A stretch of 34,200 nucleotides of DNA from Alphaproteobacteria bacterium (GCA_028284045.1 JANQSN010000051.1:1-34200), one strand, 5' to 3'; shown: positions 15,867 through 26,120, counted from the stretch's first letter. The notes: generated by a model from the letters alone, not told the origin. Program-made: numbers and translations.

Positions 15867-16364
15867 ATGCGCAGGGTCAAACTCGATCGCATCGACAGGA
15901 AAATCCTGCGCGACCTCCAGGAGGACGGGCGGATGACCAATGTCGAGTTGGCACGCCGGGCCGGAATCTCCGCCCCGCCCTGCCTGCGCCGTGTGCGCGC
16001 GCTGGAGGATGCCGGCTATATCCGCGGCTATCACGCCGATGTCGATCCGGAGCATCTCGGCTACGGCGTCTCGGTCTTCGCGCAGGTCGGGCTGTCCAGC
16101 CAAGCCGAGGCGGACCTGCGCCAGTTCGAGGAACTGGTCGCCACCTGGCCCTTGGTGCGCGAGTGCCACATGCTGGCCGGCGAGATGGACTTCCTGTTGA
16201 AGGTGGTGGCGGAGGACTGGGACGCCTATCAGCGGTTCCTGACCACCCAGCTCACCGCCGCGCCGAATGTCGCCCATGTGAAGTCGGCGCTGGCGATCCG
16301 CACCGGCAAGCAGCTTCCCGGCGTACCGATCGGCGTGGACGGCGCGGTGGACGGGACGGAATAG
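15867..16364 (+). CDS. Lrp/AsnC-family transcriptional regulator
   Basis: 165 aa from ATG 15867. An N-terminal helix-turn-helix is clear: LDRIDRKILRDLQEDGRMTN, then VELARRAGISAPPCLRRVRAL and GYI-GY at about residues 4-52. The C-terminal RAM ligand-binding domain follows, with VFAQVGL, VRECHMLAGEMDFLLKV and NVAHVKSALAIRTGK. These proteins sense amino acids and regulate nearby or global genes as octamers. Only one base separates its stop from the start of the D,D-carboxypeptidase gene, so the two are cotranscribed. A divergent gene (ELM1 family) is a candidate target. Confidence 0.95.
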   Translation: MRRVKLDRIDRKILRDLQEDGRMTNVELARRAGISAPPCLRRVRALEDAGYIRGYHADVDPEHLGYGVSVFAQVGLSSQAEADLRQFEELVATWPLVRECHMLAGEMDFLLKVVAEDWDAYQRFLTTQLTAAPNVAHVKSALAIRTGKQLPGVPIGVDGAVDGTE

Positions 16365-16365
16365 C

Positions 16366-17877
<1,512 letters not shown>

Positions 17878-17881
17878 GTTG

Positions 17882-17953
17882 AATCGACATTCAGGACCTC
17901 CCTCCCCCATCGAGGGGGAGGGCTTAAACGGGCGGTAGCGACGAATGTCGATT
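17882..17953. repeat. Nested palindrome in a convergent gap (REP-like element or bidirectional terminator)
   Basis: The outer arms AATCGACATTC (17882-17892) and GAATGTCGATT (17943-17953) are perfect 11-bp inverted repeats. Inside lies a 9-bp perfect hairpin, CCCTCCCCC (17900-17908) with GGGGGAGGG (17914-17922), around ATCGA. The element fills the whole 80-bp gap between two convergent genes. No second copy was noticed in this window. Confidence 0.7.
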
Positions 17954-17957
17954 GATC

Positions 17958-19694
17958 CTAACCGTCCGGCGCCACCAGGAAGACCGCGAGGTCGACGGTG
18001 CGGCCGTTGGAGAAGTTGAACCCGCCGACCCGCCGGTCGGTGGCGACCAGCGTGACCGGCGCATCGCCCAGATGCTCGCGCACCGCTTCCTCCTCCGCCG
18101 CTTCCAGGAACAGGACCGCGCAGGACACCCCGCCCGCCAGAGCGGCGGCGAGGTCGTCGGGATGCTCCAGGACGGTGTCGGTGCGGGTCAGGTAGACGAC
18201 GCTCTCCAGGTCCAAAGGCGCGGTCATCACCCGATAGTCGGGGCACGGCGCCATTTCGGCCGCGGTATCGGCGACCACCTGGTTGATCCAGATCGACCGC
18301 GCCTCCGGCAGCACGAACTGGCCGTTCAGCCACAACACCGCCAGCGTCAACAGCGGCGCGGCCCAGAAGACGCGGACCGGCCGATCACGCATCAGCCGCC
18401 ACGCCGCCAGGGCCAAGACGACGACACCGCCCGCCATGACGGCCAGCGCCACCGGCAGGAAGGTCTCGTCCATCATCGCCACCAAGAGGAACGGCCCGAC
18501 CGCGAAGACCAGGCCCGTCGCCACCCAGACGGCCAGGACCGGCCAGAACAGATAGCGCTGCCAGCGCCCGCCGGTGCGGTAGGATCCCGCCATGTCGCTC
18601 AGCGCCGCCGCGGTCAGGATCGCCAGCGCCGGCAGGGTCGGCAGCACATAGTGCGGCAGCTTGGTGACGATCAGTTCGAACATCAGCCAGGTCGGCACGA
18701 TCCAGGCCAGGCAGAACCACACCGGCGCCTCGCGCCGGTGGCGCCAGATCCAGGGCAGCGCCAGGACCAAAGCCAGCGACACCGGCCAGAAGGTGACGTT
18801 GCTGACCAGCAGATAGTAGCCGGGCGGGAACCCGTGGCTTTGCTGGCCTTCGAACACCTTGCCCAGCAGGTTGGTGCCGGCCGACGCCTGGAAAAACGCG
18901 CCGTCGCTGATGACGTAGATCGCGACGTACCAGGGCAGCGCGATGGCCAGCGCGATCACCACCCCAACCAATGGCTTCAGGAACAACAGCCAGCCGACGC
19001 GCCGGCCGATCAAGCACAGCGCGACGGCGGTCAGGGTGACCACCAGCGGGTTCATCGGGCCCTTGATCATGCTGCCGACACCGACGGCGACCCAGAAGAC
19101 GATCGCCCAGCCCCAGCCCGGCCGCGGCCTCGCGCCGTCGCGCGCCGACCAGGCGCGGTGCAGCGCCAGCACGGCGATCAGGATGGTCAGCAGCAGGACC
19201 GAATCGGTCTTGGCCAGCCGGGCCTCGGCCCCCAGCAGCACGGTGGAGGCCATCAGAATCCCGGCGAGGAAGCCGGCGGACCGGCCGAACAGCCGCGCCC
19301 CCAGCACGCCGGTCAGCAGCACCGACGCGATCGCCGCGAGATAGGAGGGCAGGCGATGCGCCCAGATCTCCCGCGCCTCGACATCGGAAACCAATGTGAC
19401 GGCGGCCGCCTGCAGCCAGTAGATGCCGGCGGGCTGCAGGTGGCGGGGGCTGTCCTGCAGGCGAATATCGATGAAGTCGCCGGTCTCCAGCATCTGCACG
19501 GTGGCCTGGGCATACCGGCTCTCGTCGCGGTCGACGGGCGGCACGGTCATCTGGCCGGGCCACATCACCGCCGCCGCGATCAGCACCAACAGTACCGCCT
19601 GCCATAGCGCCAGGCCGCGCGGCACGGCCGACCCCGCTGGCGCCGCTGGCGCCGCTGGCGCCGCCGGGGCGGCGTCGATATCAGCTTGGGTCAT
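17958..19694 (-). CDS. ArnT-like (GT83/PMT superfamily) membrane glycosyltransferase
   Basis: 578 aa from ATG 19694, which overlaps the upstream GT2 gene by 14 bp. After an alanine/proline-rich cytoplasmic tail comes a membrane helix and the catalytic loop motif VDRDESRYAQA (D55, D57, E58), diagnostic of ArnT-type enzymes. KTDS, IKGPMNPLV, ALPWY and KLPHYVLPTLPALA and about twelve hydrophobic segments follow. A soluble periplasmic C-terminal domain of about 110 residues ends the protein. Such enzymes move a sugar from an undecaprenyl-phosphate carrier to lipid A or another envelope acceptor. The GT2 next door probably makes that lipid-linked sugar. The sugar is not identified; no ArnA/ArnB/ArnD genes are visible. 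Confidence 0.92.
   Translation of the reverse strand: MTQADIDAAPAAPAAPAAPAGSAVPRGLALWQAVLLVLIAAAVMWPGQMTVPPVDRDESRYAQATVQMLETGDFIDIRLQDSPRHLQPAGIYWLQAAAVTLVSDVEAREIWAHRLPSYLAAIASVLLTGVLGARLFGRSAGFLAGILMASTVLLGAEARLAKTDSVLLLTILIAVLALHRAWSARDGARPRPGWGWAIVFWVAVGVGSMIKGPMNPLVVTLTAVALCLIGRRVGWLLFLKPLVGVVIALAIALPWYVAIYVISDGAFFQASAGTNLLGKVFEGQQSHGFPPGYYLLVSNVTFWPVSLALVLALPWIWRHRREAPVWFCLAWIVPTWLMFELIVTKLPHYVLPTLPALAILTAAALSDMAGSYRTGGRWQRYLFWPVLAVWVATGLVFAVGPFLLVAMMDETFLPVALAVMAGGVVVLALAAWRLMRDRPVRVFWAAPLLTLAVLWLNGQFVLPEARSIWINQVVADTAAEMAPCPDYRVMTAPLDLESVVYLTRTDTVLEHPDDLAAALAGGVSCAVLFLEAAEEEAVREHLGDAPVTLVATDRRVGGFNFSNGRTVDLAVFLVAPDG
19635..19661 (-). repeat. 9-bp tandem repeat in the ArnT N-tail
   Basis: Three perfect copies of cgctggcgc (19635-19661) and a decayed fourth encode alanine-alanine-proline units (APAAPAAPAAPA). 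Copy number may vary between strains by slippage without a frameshift, since the unit is a multiple of three. Confidence 0.75.
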
Positions 19695-20463
19695 GGTGGT
19701 CGATCCAGGTTCCGGCCCTCCGGCTGTCGCCATCGACCGCCGTCAGGCGGGTCTGCCGGCGCAGCCAGAGAACACCCAAGAGGTCGAAGATCCCGGCGAT
19801 CGCGCGGCCGAGATTGGTGTATTTGGACCCGCCGTGCCGGCGCTCGCGATGGCCCACCGGGTGGCAGATCAGCGGATGGCCGTACAACTGGAACAGCGCC
19901 GGCAGAAACCGGTGCATCCCTTCGAAGATCGGCAACCGCAGGAAGGCGTCGCGGCGGTACGCCTTGATGCCGCAGCCGGAATCGGGGCACTCGTCGCGCA
20001 ACAGGCCGCGGCGGATCGGATTGGCGATACGCGTCGCGATGCGCCGCCAGATGGTGTCCCGGCGGACCTGGCGGATGCCGGCGACCAGCGGCGACGGCCG
20101 GTCGGTCAGGCCGGGCAGGCGCTCCGCGATGGCGCGGATGTCGGCGGCGATGTTCTGGCCGTCGCCGTCCATGGTGACGATCCAGTCGCCACGCGCCCAT
20201 TCCGCCGCGGTCCTGAGGCCCGCCGACTTGCCCGCGCGGCGCCGGTGGCGCACCAGGCGCAGCCAACCATGGCGGTCCATCGCCCGGGTGACGCGGTCGG
20301 CGGTATCGTCGGTGGAGCCGTCGTCGATGCACAGCACCTCGAACCCGTCATGCCCGGCGAAGGCGTCGGCCAACTCGTCGAGCACCGGGTCGACGTTCTC
20401 CGCCTCGTTGAGGATCGGGATGACGACCGACAGCAACGGCAATTGCGTTTGAGGATCTGGCAT
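19681..20463 (-). CDS. DPM/ArnC-like family 2 glycosyltransferase
   Basis: 260 aa from ATG 20463. The GT-A fold is obvious: SVVIPILNEAENV at the start, CIDDGSTDDTAD for the nucleotide-sugar site, and MDGDGQN as the DxD motif. DSGCGIKAYRRDAF and HRERRHGGSKYTN are typical of dolichol/undecaprenyl-phosphate sugar transferases. One hydrophobic C-terminal stretch (AIAGIFDLLGVLWLRR) may touch the membrane, but the paired helices of ArnC are absent. It probably loads a sugar onto undecaprenyl phosphate for the overlapping ArnT-like gene downstream. Sugar specificity cannot be read from sequence. Confidence 0.93.
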   Translation of the reverse strand: MPDPQTQLPLLSVVIPILNEAENVDPVLDELADAFAGHDGFEVLCIDDGSTDDTADRVTRAMDRHGWLRLVRHRRRAGKSAGLRTAAEWARGDWIVTMDGDGQNIAADIRAIAERLPGLTDRPSPLVAGIRQVRRDTIWRRIATRIANPIRRGLLRDECPDSGCGIKAYRRDAFLRLPIFEGMHRFLPALFQLYGHPLICHPVGHRERRHGGSKYTNLGRAIAGIFDLLGVLWLRRQTRLTAVDGDSRRAGTWIDHHDPS

Positions 20464-20590
20464 GGGGTCCCAGCGGCGACCGGTGCCGGGCGGACGCGCC
20501 CACCGGCTCGCCCGCGATGTGCACCGCAGCGCCGCGGCTTGGCAACCCCGTGTTTCGCGTGAAGGACGGTGACGGGCGGCGGCCCGGCGG

Positions 20591-21865
20591 TCAGGCGATG
20601 GAGACCAGGGTCTCCGCCATCTCGTCGGCCGTGGTGATGGTCTTGGACGCCGCCTGGTAATTGCGCTGGGCGACGATCAGGTTGGTCATCTCCTGCGCCA
20701 GGTCGACATTCGATCCCTCCAGCGAGGCGGGCACGAAGCCGTTGATCGGGTTCTTGGTGCCGGTCTGGACCGCCTCGACGAAGGCGCCGGTGTTGTTGCC
20801 GTTCCCGCTGGCGGCCGGCGCGAAATAAGTGTCGCGGATCGGCCGCATCGTGTCCTCGTTGACGGTGTTGAAGGCCGCCAAGCGATAGCGGGTGCGCGCC
20901 AGGCCGTTGTCGAACTGCTCGATCACGTTGCCCTGCCGGTCGGTGGCATAGCTGGTCAGCCGTCCCCGCGGGCTGCCGTCGGTCGACGCGCCCATCGCGT
21001 TCGTTCCGGTTCCGAAATAATAGAACTGGCTGAAGTCGAAGGTGTAGCCGCCATGGCTGATCGACTGGAAATTGCCGCCGGACACGGTCAGCGGCGCCAC
21101 CGCGGTGCCGCCAGGCTCGTAGAGCACCCAGTTCGACGTGCCGGCATCGAAGCGCATCGTGTATTGCGGCGTCACCGTCGACGGCGATGGCAAGGCCGGC
21201 ACGGTGATCTGTCCGTCGGCCGCCGGCGCGCCGATGGCGGCGTCCTGTGCGGCGGCCTCCTCCGGCAGGGTGTCGGCAAGATAGGCGGTGAAGGCCACAG
21301 GCACTTCGGTCAACGAGCCGTCCGCCGGCAGGTAGCCAGTCAGGCTGACCGTCGTGGTCGGCTGCTGCGGCATGATCGCGTAGCGCGAGAAGCGCATCGG
21401 TCCCAGCGCCGAGCCCGGCTCGCCGGTGGTCTGGTCGACCTCCCAGCCATGCACGAAGTAGCCATCCTGGGTCGTCAGATAGTTGCCGGCGTCGGTCGCG
21501 GTCATGCGGAAGGCGCCGTCGCGGGTGTAGAGGTTTCCGGGGATGGTGGTTCCGCTGACCGCGCTGCCGTCGAGATTGGGCGAGACCCGGAAGAAGCCAC
21601 GGCCCGAGATCGCCACGTCGAGCTGGCCGTCGGTGCGGGTGATCTGCCCGGCCTCGCTGATCCGCCGTTGCTTCACCGCCTTGACGCCGAGATTGGCGTC
21701 GGCCGCCGACGACCCGTCGGGCGCGACCATGTCGGCGAACCGGGTGACGGAGCGCTTGTAGCCGGTGGTCGCGACATTGGCGACGTTGTTGGAGATGCCC
21801 TGCATCTGCTTGTCGAAGGCGCGCATGCCCAGAACACCGAGGGCGAAGCTGTGGCTGATGGTCAT
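20591..21865 (-). CDS. flgE: Flagellar hook protein FlgE-like
   Basis: 424 aa with GAGGAG upstream of ATG 21865. The N-terminal rod-like motif is clear (SNNVANVATTGYKRS), followed by AISGRGFF. The GYFVHGW segment and SLTGYLPADGS insert match hook proteins more than FlgF. The C-terminal helix motif VDLAQEMTNLIVAQRNYQ-ASKTI-T-DEM is also typical. It forms the outer hook joining the motor to the filament, after export by the flagellar type III apparatus. It follows flgG with a 47-bp spacer. FlgF would be the main alternative, but the length and central domain favour hook. Confidence 0.85.
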   Translation of the reverse strand: MTISHSFALGVLGMRAFDKQMQGISNNVANVATTGYKRSVTRFADMVAPDGSSAADANLGVKAVKQRRISEAGQITRTDGQLDVAISGRGFFRVSPNLDGSAVSGTTIPGNLYTRDGAFRMTATDAGNYLTTQDGYFVHGWEVDQTTGEPGSALGPMRFSRYAIMPQQPTTTVSLTGYLPADGSLTEVPVAFTAYLADTLPEEAAAQDAAIGAPAADGQITVPALPSPSTVTPQYTMRFDAGTSNWVLYEPGGTAVAPLTVSGGNFQSISHGGYTFDFSQFYYFGTGTNAMGASTDGSPRGRLTSYATDRQGNVIEQFDNGLARTRYRLAAFNTVNEDTMRPIRDTYFAPAASGNGNNTGAFVEAVQTGTKNPINGFVPASLEGSNVDLAQEMTNLIVAQRNYQAASKTITTADEMAETLVSIA

Positions 21866-21912
21866 GGGACACTCCTCGTCCGCCGGCCCGTCGACCCGCG
21901 GCGCTGTCCGGA

Positions 21913-22704
21913 TCAGACGATGTTCACGGTGGCCTGAAGCATCTCGTCGCTGCGCGACAGTGCCTTGGAGTTCAGCTCATAAGCGCGCTGCGCTTCGATC
22001 AGGTTGGTGATCTCGGAGACCGTGTCGACGTTGGAACGTTCCAGGTAGCCCTGCAGCAGGATGCCCCGCCCCTCCTGCCCGGCATTGTCGCTGGCTGGCG
22101 TACCCGACGCGACGCTCTCGCGGAAGTAGTTCCGGCCGATCGCCTCCAACCCGTTCTCGTTCTGGAACAGCGCAAGGGTGATGGTGCCGACCTGCTCCAG
22201 CTCGGTCTGGCCGGCCAGCTCCTGGAAGATATTGCCGTCTTCGTTGATGGTGACGCTCAGCGCATTGGCGTTGATCGTCCCGTTGACGCCGCGCAGCCGG
22301 TAGCCTTCCGTGGTGACGATCTGGCCGTCGGCGTTGATGCCGAAGGAGCCGGCGCGGGTATACGCGGTCGTACCGTCGGGGAGGTCGACCTCGAAGAAGC
22401 CGCGGCCGTTGATGGCGACGTCGAAGCTGTTGTCGGTCTGTTGCAGGGCGCCGCTATTGAACACCCGGTAGGCGCCGTTGACATGCACGCCCAGGCCGAC
22501 CTGCAGGCCGGTGGGCCGGACGGTGCCGCCGTCGCTGGTCGGTTGGCCGACGACCCGGTAATTCTGGTACATCAGGTCGGCAAAAAGTGCATGCTGCGTC
22601 TTGAAGCCGGTGGTGTTGACGTTCGCCAGATTGTTGGTGATCACGGCGACGTTGTGTTGCTGGGCCGCCATGCCGGTAGCGGCGATATGGAGCGATTTCA
22701 TCAT
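21913..22704 (-). CDS. flgG: Flagellar basal-body distal rod protein
   Basis: 263 aa, close to the usual 262 or so. The start is one of two adjacent ATGs (22704 or 22701), with AAGGACG 11 bases upstream. The rod motif TNNLANVNTTGFKTQ, the AINGRGFFEV segment, YTRAGSF, and the C-terminal VSEITNLIEAQRAYELNSKAL are all present, with SRSDEMLQATVNIV at the end. It builds the distal rod. It opens a two-gene leftward unit with the hook gene. No flgF, flgA, flgH or flgI is adjacent, which is unusual for a flagellar rod operon. The divergent peptidoglycan-binding gene starts 76 bp away. Confidence 0.97.
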   Translation of the reverse strand: MMKSLHIAATGMAAQQHNVAVITNNLANVNTTGFKTQHALFADLMYQNYRVVGQPTSDGGTVRPTGLQVGLGVHVNGAYRVFNSGALQQTDNSFDVAINGRGFFEVDLPDGTTAYTRAGSFGINADGQIVTTEGYRLRGVNGTINANALSVTINEDGNIFQELAGQTELEQVGTITLALFQNENGLEAIGRNYFRESVASGTPASDNAGQEGRGILLQGYLERSNVDTVSEITNLIEAQRAYELNSKALSRSDEMLQATVNIV

Positions 22705-22780
22705 GGTCGTCAGCGTCCTTGCGGCGGTTCGCCCGGCAGGTGCCGAAGCGCGGCCCGCCGACCGAAGCGATGCAATCGGC

Positions 22781-23524
22781 GTGCCAAGACGAGACCCGCG
22801 CCGTCCCCTGGCCTCCCGGCTCGTCGGCGTCTGGATGGTGGCGAGCCTGCTGGCGCCGGCCGGCGCGGGCGCGGCGGAGGAGCATGGGTTCGAGGCGCTG
22901 CTCGGCACCTGGTGGCAGAACGACTGGCTGGGCATCGAGATCGGCGCCGACGCCGTGGCGATGATCACGCCGGACAGCCGCTGGGTCGTCGATGCGGAGA
23001 CCTGCCCGGTCGCGCATGAGTACACGCTGGCCCTGCAGACGGCGGCCGACATCACCGCGTTCTACGGCCTCGACCCAGCGGCCGGGGAGGCGGCCGAGGC
23101 GCCGCCGCGCCTGGTCGACGAGGACGGAACGGCGCTGGACGGCCGCGTGCTGGCCGCCCTGCCGCCCGGCGACGATCCCGTGCCGACGGTGTGGTCCTAT
23201 TGCGCCGGGGAGACCCATGGCGGCAGCCTCTACCTCCCGGCGGGCGACGGCACCCTGACCGCCATCGCTACCGGCGACGGAATCGCGGCGGTGGAGACCT
23301 ACCACCGCGAGCCGCCGCCCCCGTCCAACGAGGCCTTCAGCGCCTTTCAGCGCGAACAGGTTCAGATGGCGTTGGCCGAGCGGGGGCTCTATGACGGGCC
23401 GATCGACGGCGTGCTGGGGCCGGGCAGCCGGCAGGCGATCCGCGACTGGCAGGCCGGCATCGGTGCGGAGGCGACGGGCGATCTCTCCTGGCGGCAGTAT
23501 CTCAGCCTGATCGGGATCGAGTGA
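22781..23524 (+). CDS. Exported peptidoglycan-binding-domain protein
   Basis: 247 aa from GTG 22781, chosen because it yields a clear Sec signal: basic RRDPRR, hydrophobic LVGVWMVASLL, and cleavage after AGAGA. ATG 22835 would cut the signal and ATG 22703 would overlap the flgG start. The middle part (LGTWWQNDWLGIEIGADAV, then cysteine-containing AETCPVAHEY and WSYCAGE) is not recognised; the two cysteines could be disulfide-bonded. The C-terminal 65 residues are a PG_binding_1 domain: FQREQVQMALAERGLYDGPI, DGVLGPGSRQAIRDWQ. It is probably a periplasmic cell-wall protein. Its gene sits between the divergent flgG and the MsbA-like gene, possibly in an operon with the latter (49-bp gap). Confidence 0.75.
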   Translation: MPRRDPRRPLASRLVGVWMVASLLAPAGAGAAEEHGFEALLGTWWQNDWLGIEIGADAVAMITPDSRWVVDAETCPVAHEYTLALQTAADITAFYGLDPAAGEAAEAPPRLVDEDGTALDGRVLAALPPGDDPVPTVWSYCAGETHGGSLYLPAGDGTLTAIATGDGIAAVETYHREPPPPSNEAFSAFQREQVQMALAERGLYDGPIDGVLGPGSRQAIRDWQAGIGAEATGDLSWRQYLSLIGIE

Positions 23525-23573
23525 CCGAGCCGCCTCGACCGCCGGAACCCGATCCGCCGCGCTGCAGGGATTG

Positions 23574-25373
23574 ATGGCCAAGGAAAGACGCGACCGCGCG
23601 CCGCTCGATGCGCGCACCTGGCCCTTGGTCAAACGGCTGTGGCACGACTGGGTGCGCGTCCATTGGCGACGCATCACCGCCTCGCTCGTGCTGATGGCGG
23701 TGATCGCCGGGGCCACCGGCGCCTATCCGCTGGTGATCGACTACGCCTACGACCTATTCGAGGCGCGCGATCCGGCCATCGTCACGGCGATCCTGCCGCT
23801 GGTGGTGCTGGTCACCCTGGTCAAGGGCGGGGCGACCTACGCCCAGACGGTGCTGGTCGGGGCCATCGTCTTCCGCGTCATCGCCAATATCCAGAAGGCG
23901 ATGTTCGCGCATCTGACCGCGGCCGATCTTGCCCGGCTGGGACGCGAGCCGACCGGCCGGCTGATCTCGCGCTTCACCAACGACACCAACATCATGCGCG
24001 ACGCGATGACCCGGGTCGCCACCGGCCTGGTGCGCGACGTGCTGACGGTGGCGGCGCTGGTCGGCGCGATGATCTATCTCGACTGGGCGCTGACGCTGAT
24101 CGTGCTGGTGGTCTATCCGCTGGCCGCCCTGCCGGTGATCGCCATCGGCCGGCGGCTGCGCGGCACCTCCGCCGACACCCAAGAGCATCTCGGCCGCACC
24201 ACGGCGTTTCTGGGGGAGAGCCTGGCCGGCGCGCGCATGGTCAAGACCTACGGGCTGGAGGGCTACGAACGGGCGCGCGCCGACGGCGTGTTCGAGCGGC
24301 TTTACCGCTTCACCATGCGCCTGGTGCGCGGCCGGGCGGCGGTCGACCCGTTGTTGGAGGTGCTGGGCGGCGTGGCGATCGGCGGCGTGATCGCCTTCGC
24401 CGGCTGGCGCATGACGACGGGGGCGGCGGATGTCGGCACCTTCACCGGCTTCATCTCCGCCCTGCTGATCGCCGCCCAGCCGGTGCGCGCCATCGCCACG
24501 CTGAACGTCGTGGTGCAGGAGGGGCTGGCCGCCGTCGTGCGGCTCTACGACCTGATAGACGAGCCGGCGACGATCGTCGACCGGCCCGAGGCCCAACCGC
24601 TCGCCGTGTCGCGCGGGGAGATCCGCTTCGAGGCGGTGCGCTTCTCCTATGGCCGCGGGGCGGCCGAGAACGGAACAGATGGCGAGGTGGTGGACGCGCT
24701 TGACGCCGTCGACCTGGAGTTCGAACCCGGCGTGACCACCGCCCTGGTGGGTCCCAGCGGCGCCGGCAAGTCGACCGTGCTGAACCTGATCCCCAGGCTC
24801 TACGACGCGACCGGCGGGCGTGTGACCATCGACGGGCAGGACGTCCGCGACGCAACGCTGGCCTCGTTGCGGTCGGCGATGGCGCTGGTCAGCCAGGATG
24901 TCGTGCTGTTCGACGACACGATCCGCGCCAACATCGCCTTCGGCCGCCTGGATGCCTCCGGCGCCGAGATCCGCGCCGCCGCGGAGGCCGCCGCCGCCGC
25001 GGAGTTCATCGAGGCCCTGCCCCAGGGCTATGACACGCCGGTCGGCGACCGCGGCCTGACCCTGTCGGGCGGGGAGCGCCAGCGGGTCGCACTCGCCCGC
25101 GCCGTCCTGCGCGACGCGCCGATCCTGCTGCTGGACGAAGCGACCAGCGCGCTGGATGCCGAGAGCGAGCGCAAGGTGCAGGCCGCGCTGGAGCGTCTAT
25201 CGGCCGGCCGCACGACCATCGTCATCGCCCACCGCCTGGCGACCGTGCGCAACGCCAAACGCCTCTACGTGCTCGACCAGGGCCGGGTGGCGGAAAGCGG
25301 CCCCCACGACACCCTGGTCGCCGCGGGCGGCCTCTACGCCCGCCTCTGCCGCATGCAGGTGTTCGCGGCTTAA
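23574..25373 (+). CDS. MsbA-like ABC exporter (lipid A/lipid flippase type)
   Basis: 599 aa from ATG 23574, with AGGGA just upstream. The N-terminal half is a six-helix exporter domain whose first coupling region and TKTYGLEGYE-like segment (MVKTYGLEGYE) are typical of MsbA-like proteins. The ATPase half has every canonical motif: GPSGAGKST (Walker A), the Q-loop SQDVVLF, LSGGERQRVALARA, LLLDEATSALD and IAHRL. This contrasts with the degenerate motifs of the secretion half-transporters near the left end. It should act as a homodimer moving lipid A core or another large amphiphile across the inner membrane. Other MsbA-like exporters move drugs or lipids, so the substrate is inferred. Confidence 0.92.
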   Translation: MAKERRDRAPLDARTWPLVKRLWHDWVRVHWRRITASLVLMAVIAGATGAYPLVIDYAYDLFEARDPAIVTAILPLVVLVTLVKGGATYAQTVLVGAIVFRVIANIQKAMFAHLTAADLARLGREPTGRLISRFTNDTNIMRDAMTRVATGLVRDVLTVAALVGAMIYLDWALTLIVLVVYPLAALPVIAIGRRLRGTSADTQEHLGRTTAFLGESLAGARMVKTYGLEGYERARADGVFERLYRFTMRLVRGRAAVDPLLEVLGGVAIGGVIAFAGWRMTTGAADVGTFTGFISALLIAAQPVRAIATLNVVVQEGLAAVVRLYDLIDEPATIVDRPEAQPLAVSRGEIRFEAVRFSYGRGAAENGTDGEVVDALDAVDLEFEPGVTTALVGPSGAGKSTVLNLIPRLYDATGGRVTIDGQDVRDATLASLRSAMALVSQDVVLFDDTIRANIAFGRLDASGAEIRAAAEAAAAAEFIEALPQGYDTPVGDRGLTLSGGERQRVALARAVLRDAPILLLDEATSALDAESERKVQAALERLSAGRTTIVIAHRLATVRNAKRLYVLDQGRVAESGPHDTLVAAGGLYARLCRMQVFAA

Positions 25374-25383
25374 GGCGCCACCC

Positions 25384-26082
25384 CTACTCCCGCCGCAGCA
25401 CCCAGTCGACGATCGCGCTGGACAGCTTTGACGGCTTGAACTCCGCAGCCAGCGCGGCCGGGTCGTAGGCCGTCTCCACCCAATCCCAGAAGTCGATGGG
25501 GCTCTTGGCGTTGTCGGCGGCGTAGCGTTCGAAGAACGCATCGATGATGCCGGTGCGGCCATGTTTGAGATGGCCGCGCCGAAGGCTCAGCTCGGCCATC
25601 GCCTGGTCCAGCGGCACGCCCTTGTGGGCGAACAGGTAGAGCACGCTCATCAACCCGGCGCGGTCGGCGCCTGCCTTGCAGTGCATCAGCGCCGGATACT
25701 CGATGCGCCGGAACAGCTCCCGCGCCCCCCTCAGATAGGCCATCTTCGGGGCGGCCCGCGAGTTGACCGGGAAGTTGACCAGCGTCACGCCATGCCGGCG
25801 GCAGGCATCGTCCTCCAGGATGTAGGAGCCGCAATCGTCGCGCCGGCCGCGCAGATTGACGATGGTGCGGATGCCCTGGCGGCGCGCCCAGGCGACCTGA
25901 TGCGGCAGCACCTGGCTGGAGCGCAGCATGTCGCCGTCCAGCCAGACCCGGGCTCTGACGCCGAAGCGCACGAAGCCGTGGTCGACGAACAGCATGTTCG
26001 TCCAGATGCGAAACCGCCGCCAGCGCGTGGCCAGCGCCTCCGCCACCATCGCCTCGCTCGACACCTCCGGTGTCGTCGTCAT
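25384..26082 (-). CDS. Dual-specificity/tyrosine-phosphatase-like protein (CX5R)
   Basis: 232 aa from ATG 26082, with GAGG five bases upstream. The phosphatase loop is H134-C135-KAGAD-R141-AG, the CX5R signature, preceded by TIVNLRGR and LVNFPVNSRAAP segments as in bacterial dual-specificity phosphatases. A hydrophobic N-region (RRFRIWTNMLFVDHGFVRFG) may associate with the membrane. It ends ten bases from the end of the convergent MsbA-like gene. A role on a phosphorylated lipid or glycan is possible from context, but protein substrates are equally possible. The family is confident; the substrate is not. Confidence 0.9.
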   Translation of the reverse strand: MTTTPEVSSEAMVAEALATRWRRFRIWTNMLFVDHGFVRFGVRARVWLDGDMLRSSQVLPHQVAWARRQGIRTIVNLRGRRDDCGSYILEDDACRRHGVTLVNFPVNSRAAPKMAYLRGARELFRRIEYPALMHCKAGADRAGLMSVLYLFAHKGVPLDQAMAELSLRRGHLKHGRTGIIDAFFERYAADNAKSPIDFWDWVETAYDPAALAAEFKPSKLSSAIVDWVLRRE

Positions 26083-26120
26083 GCAACCCTCATCCTCTGC
26101 GATCCCCGACCATCGCCCGC

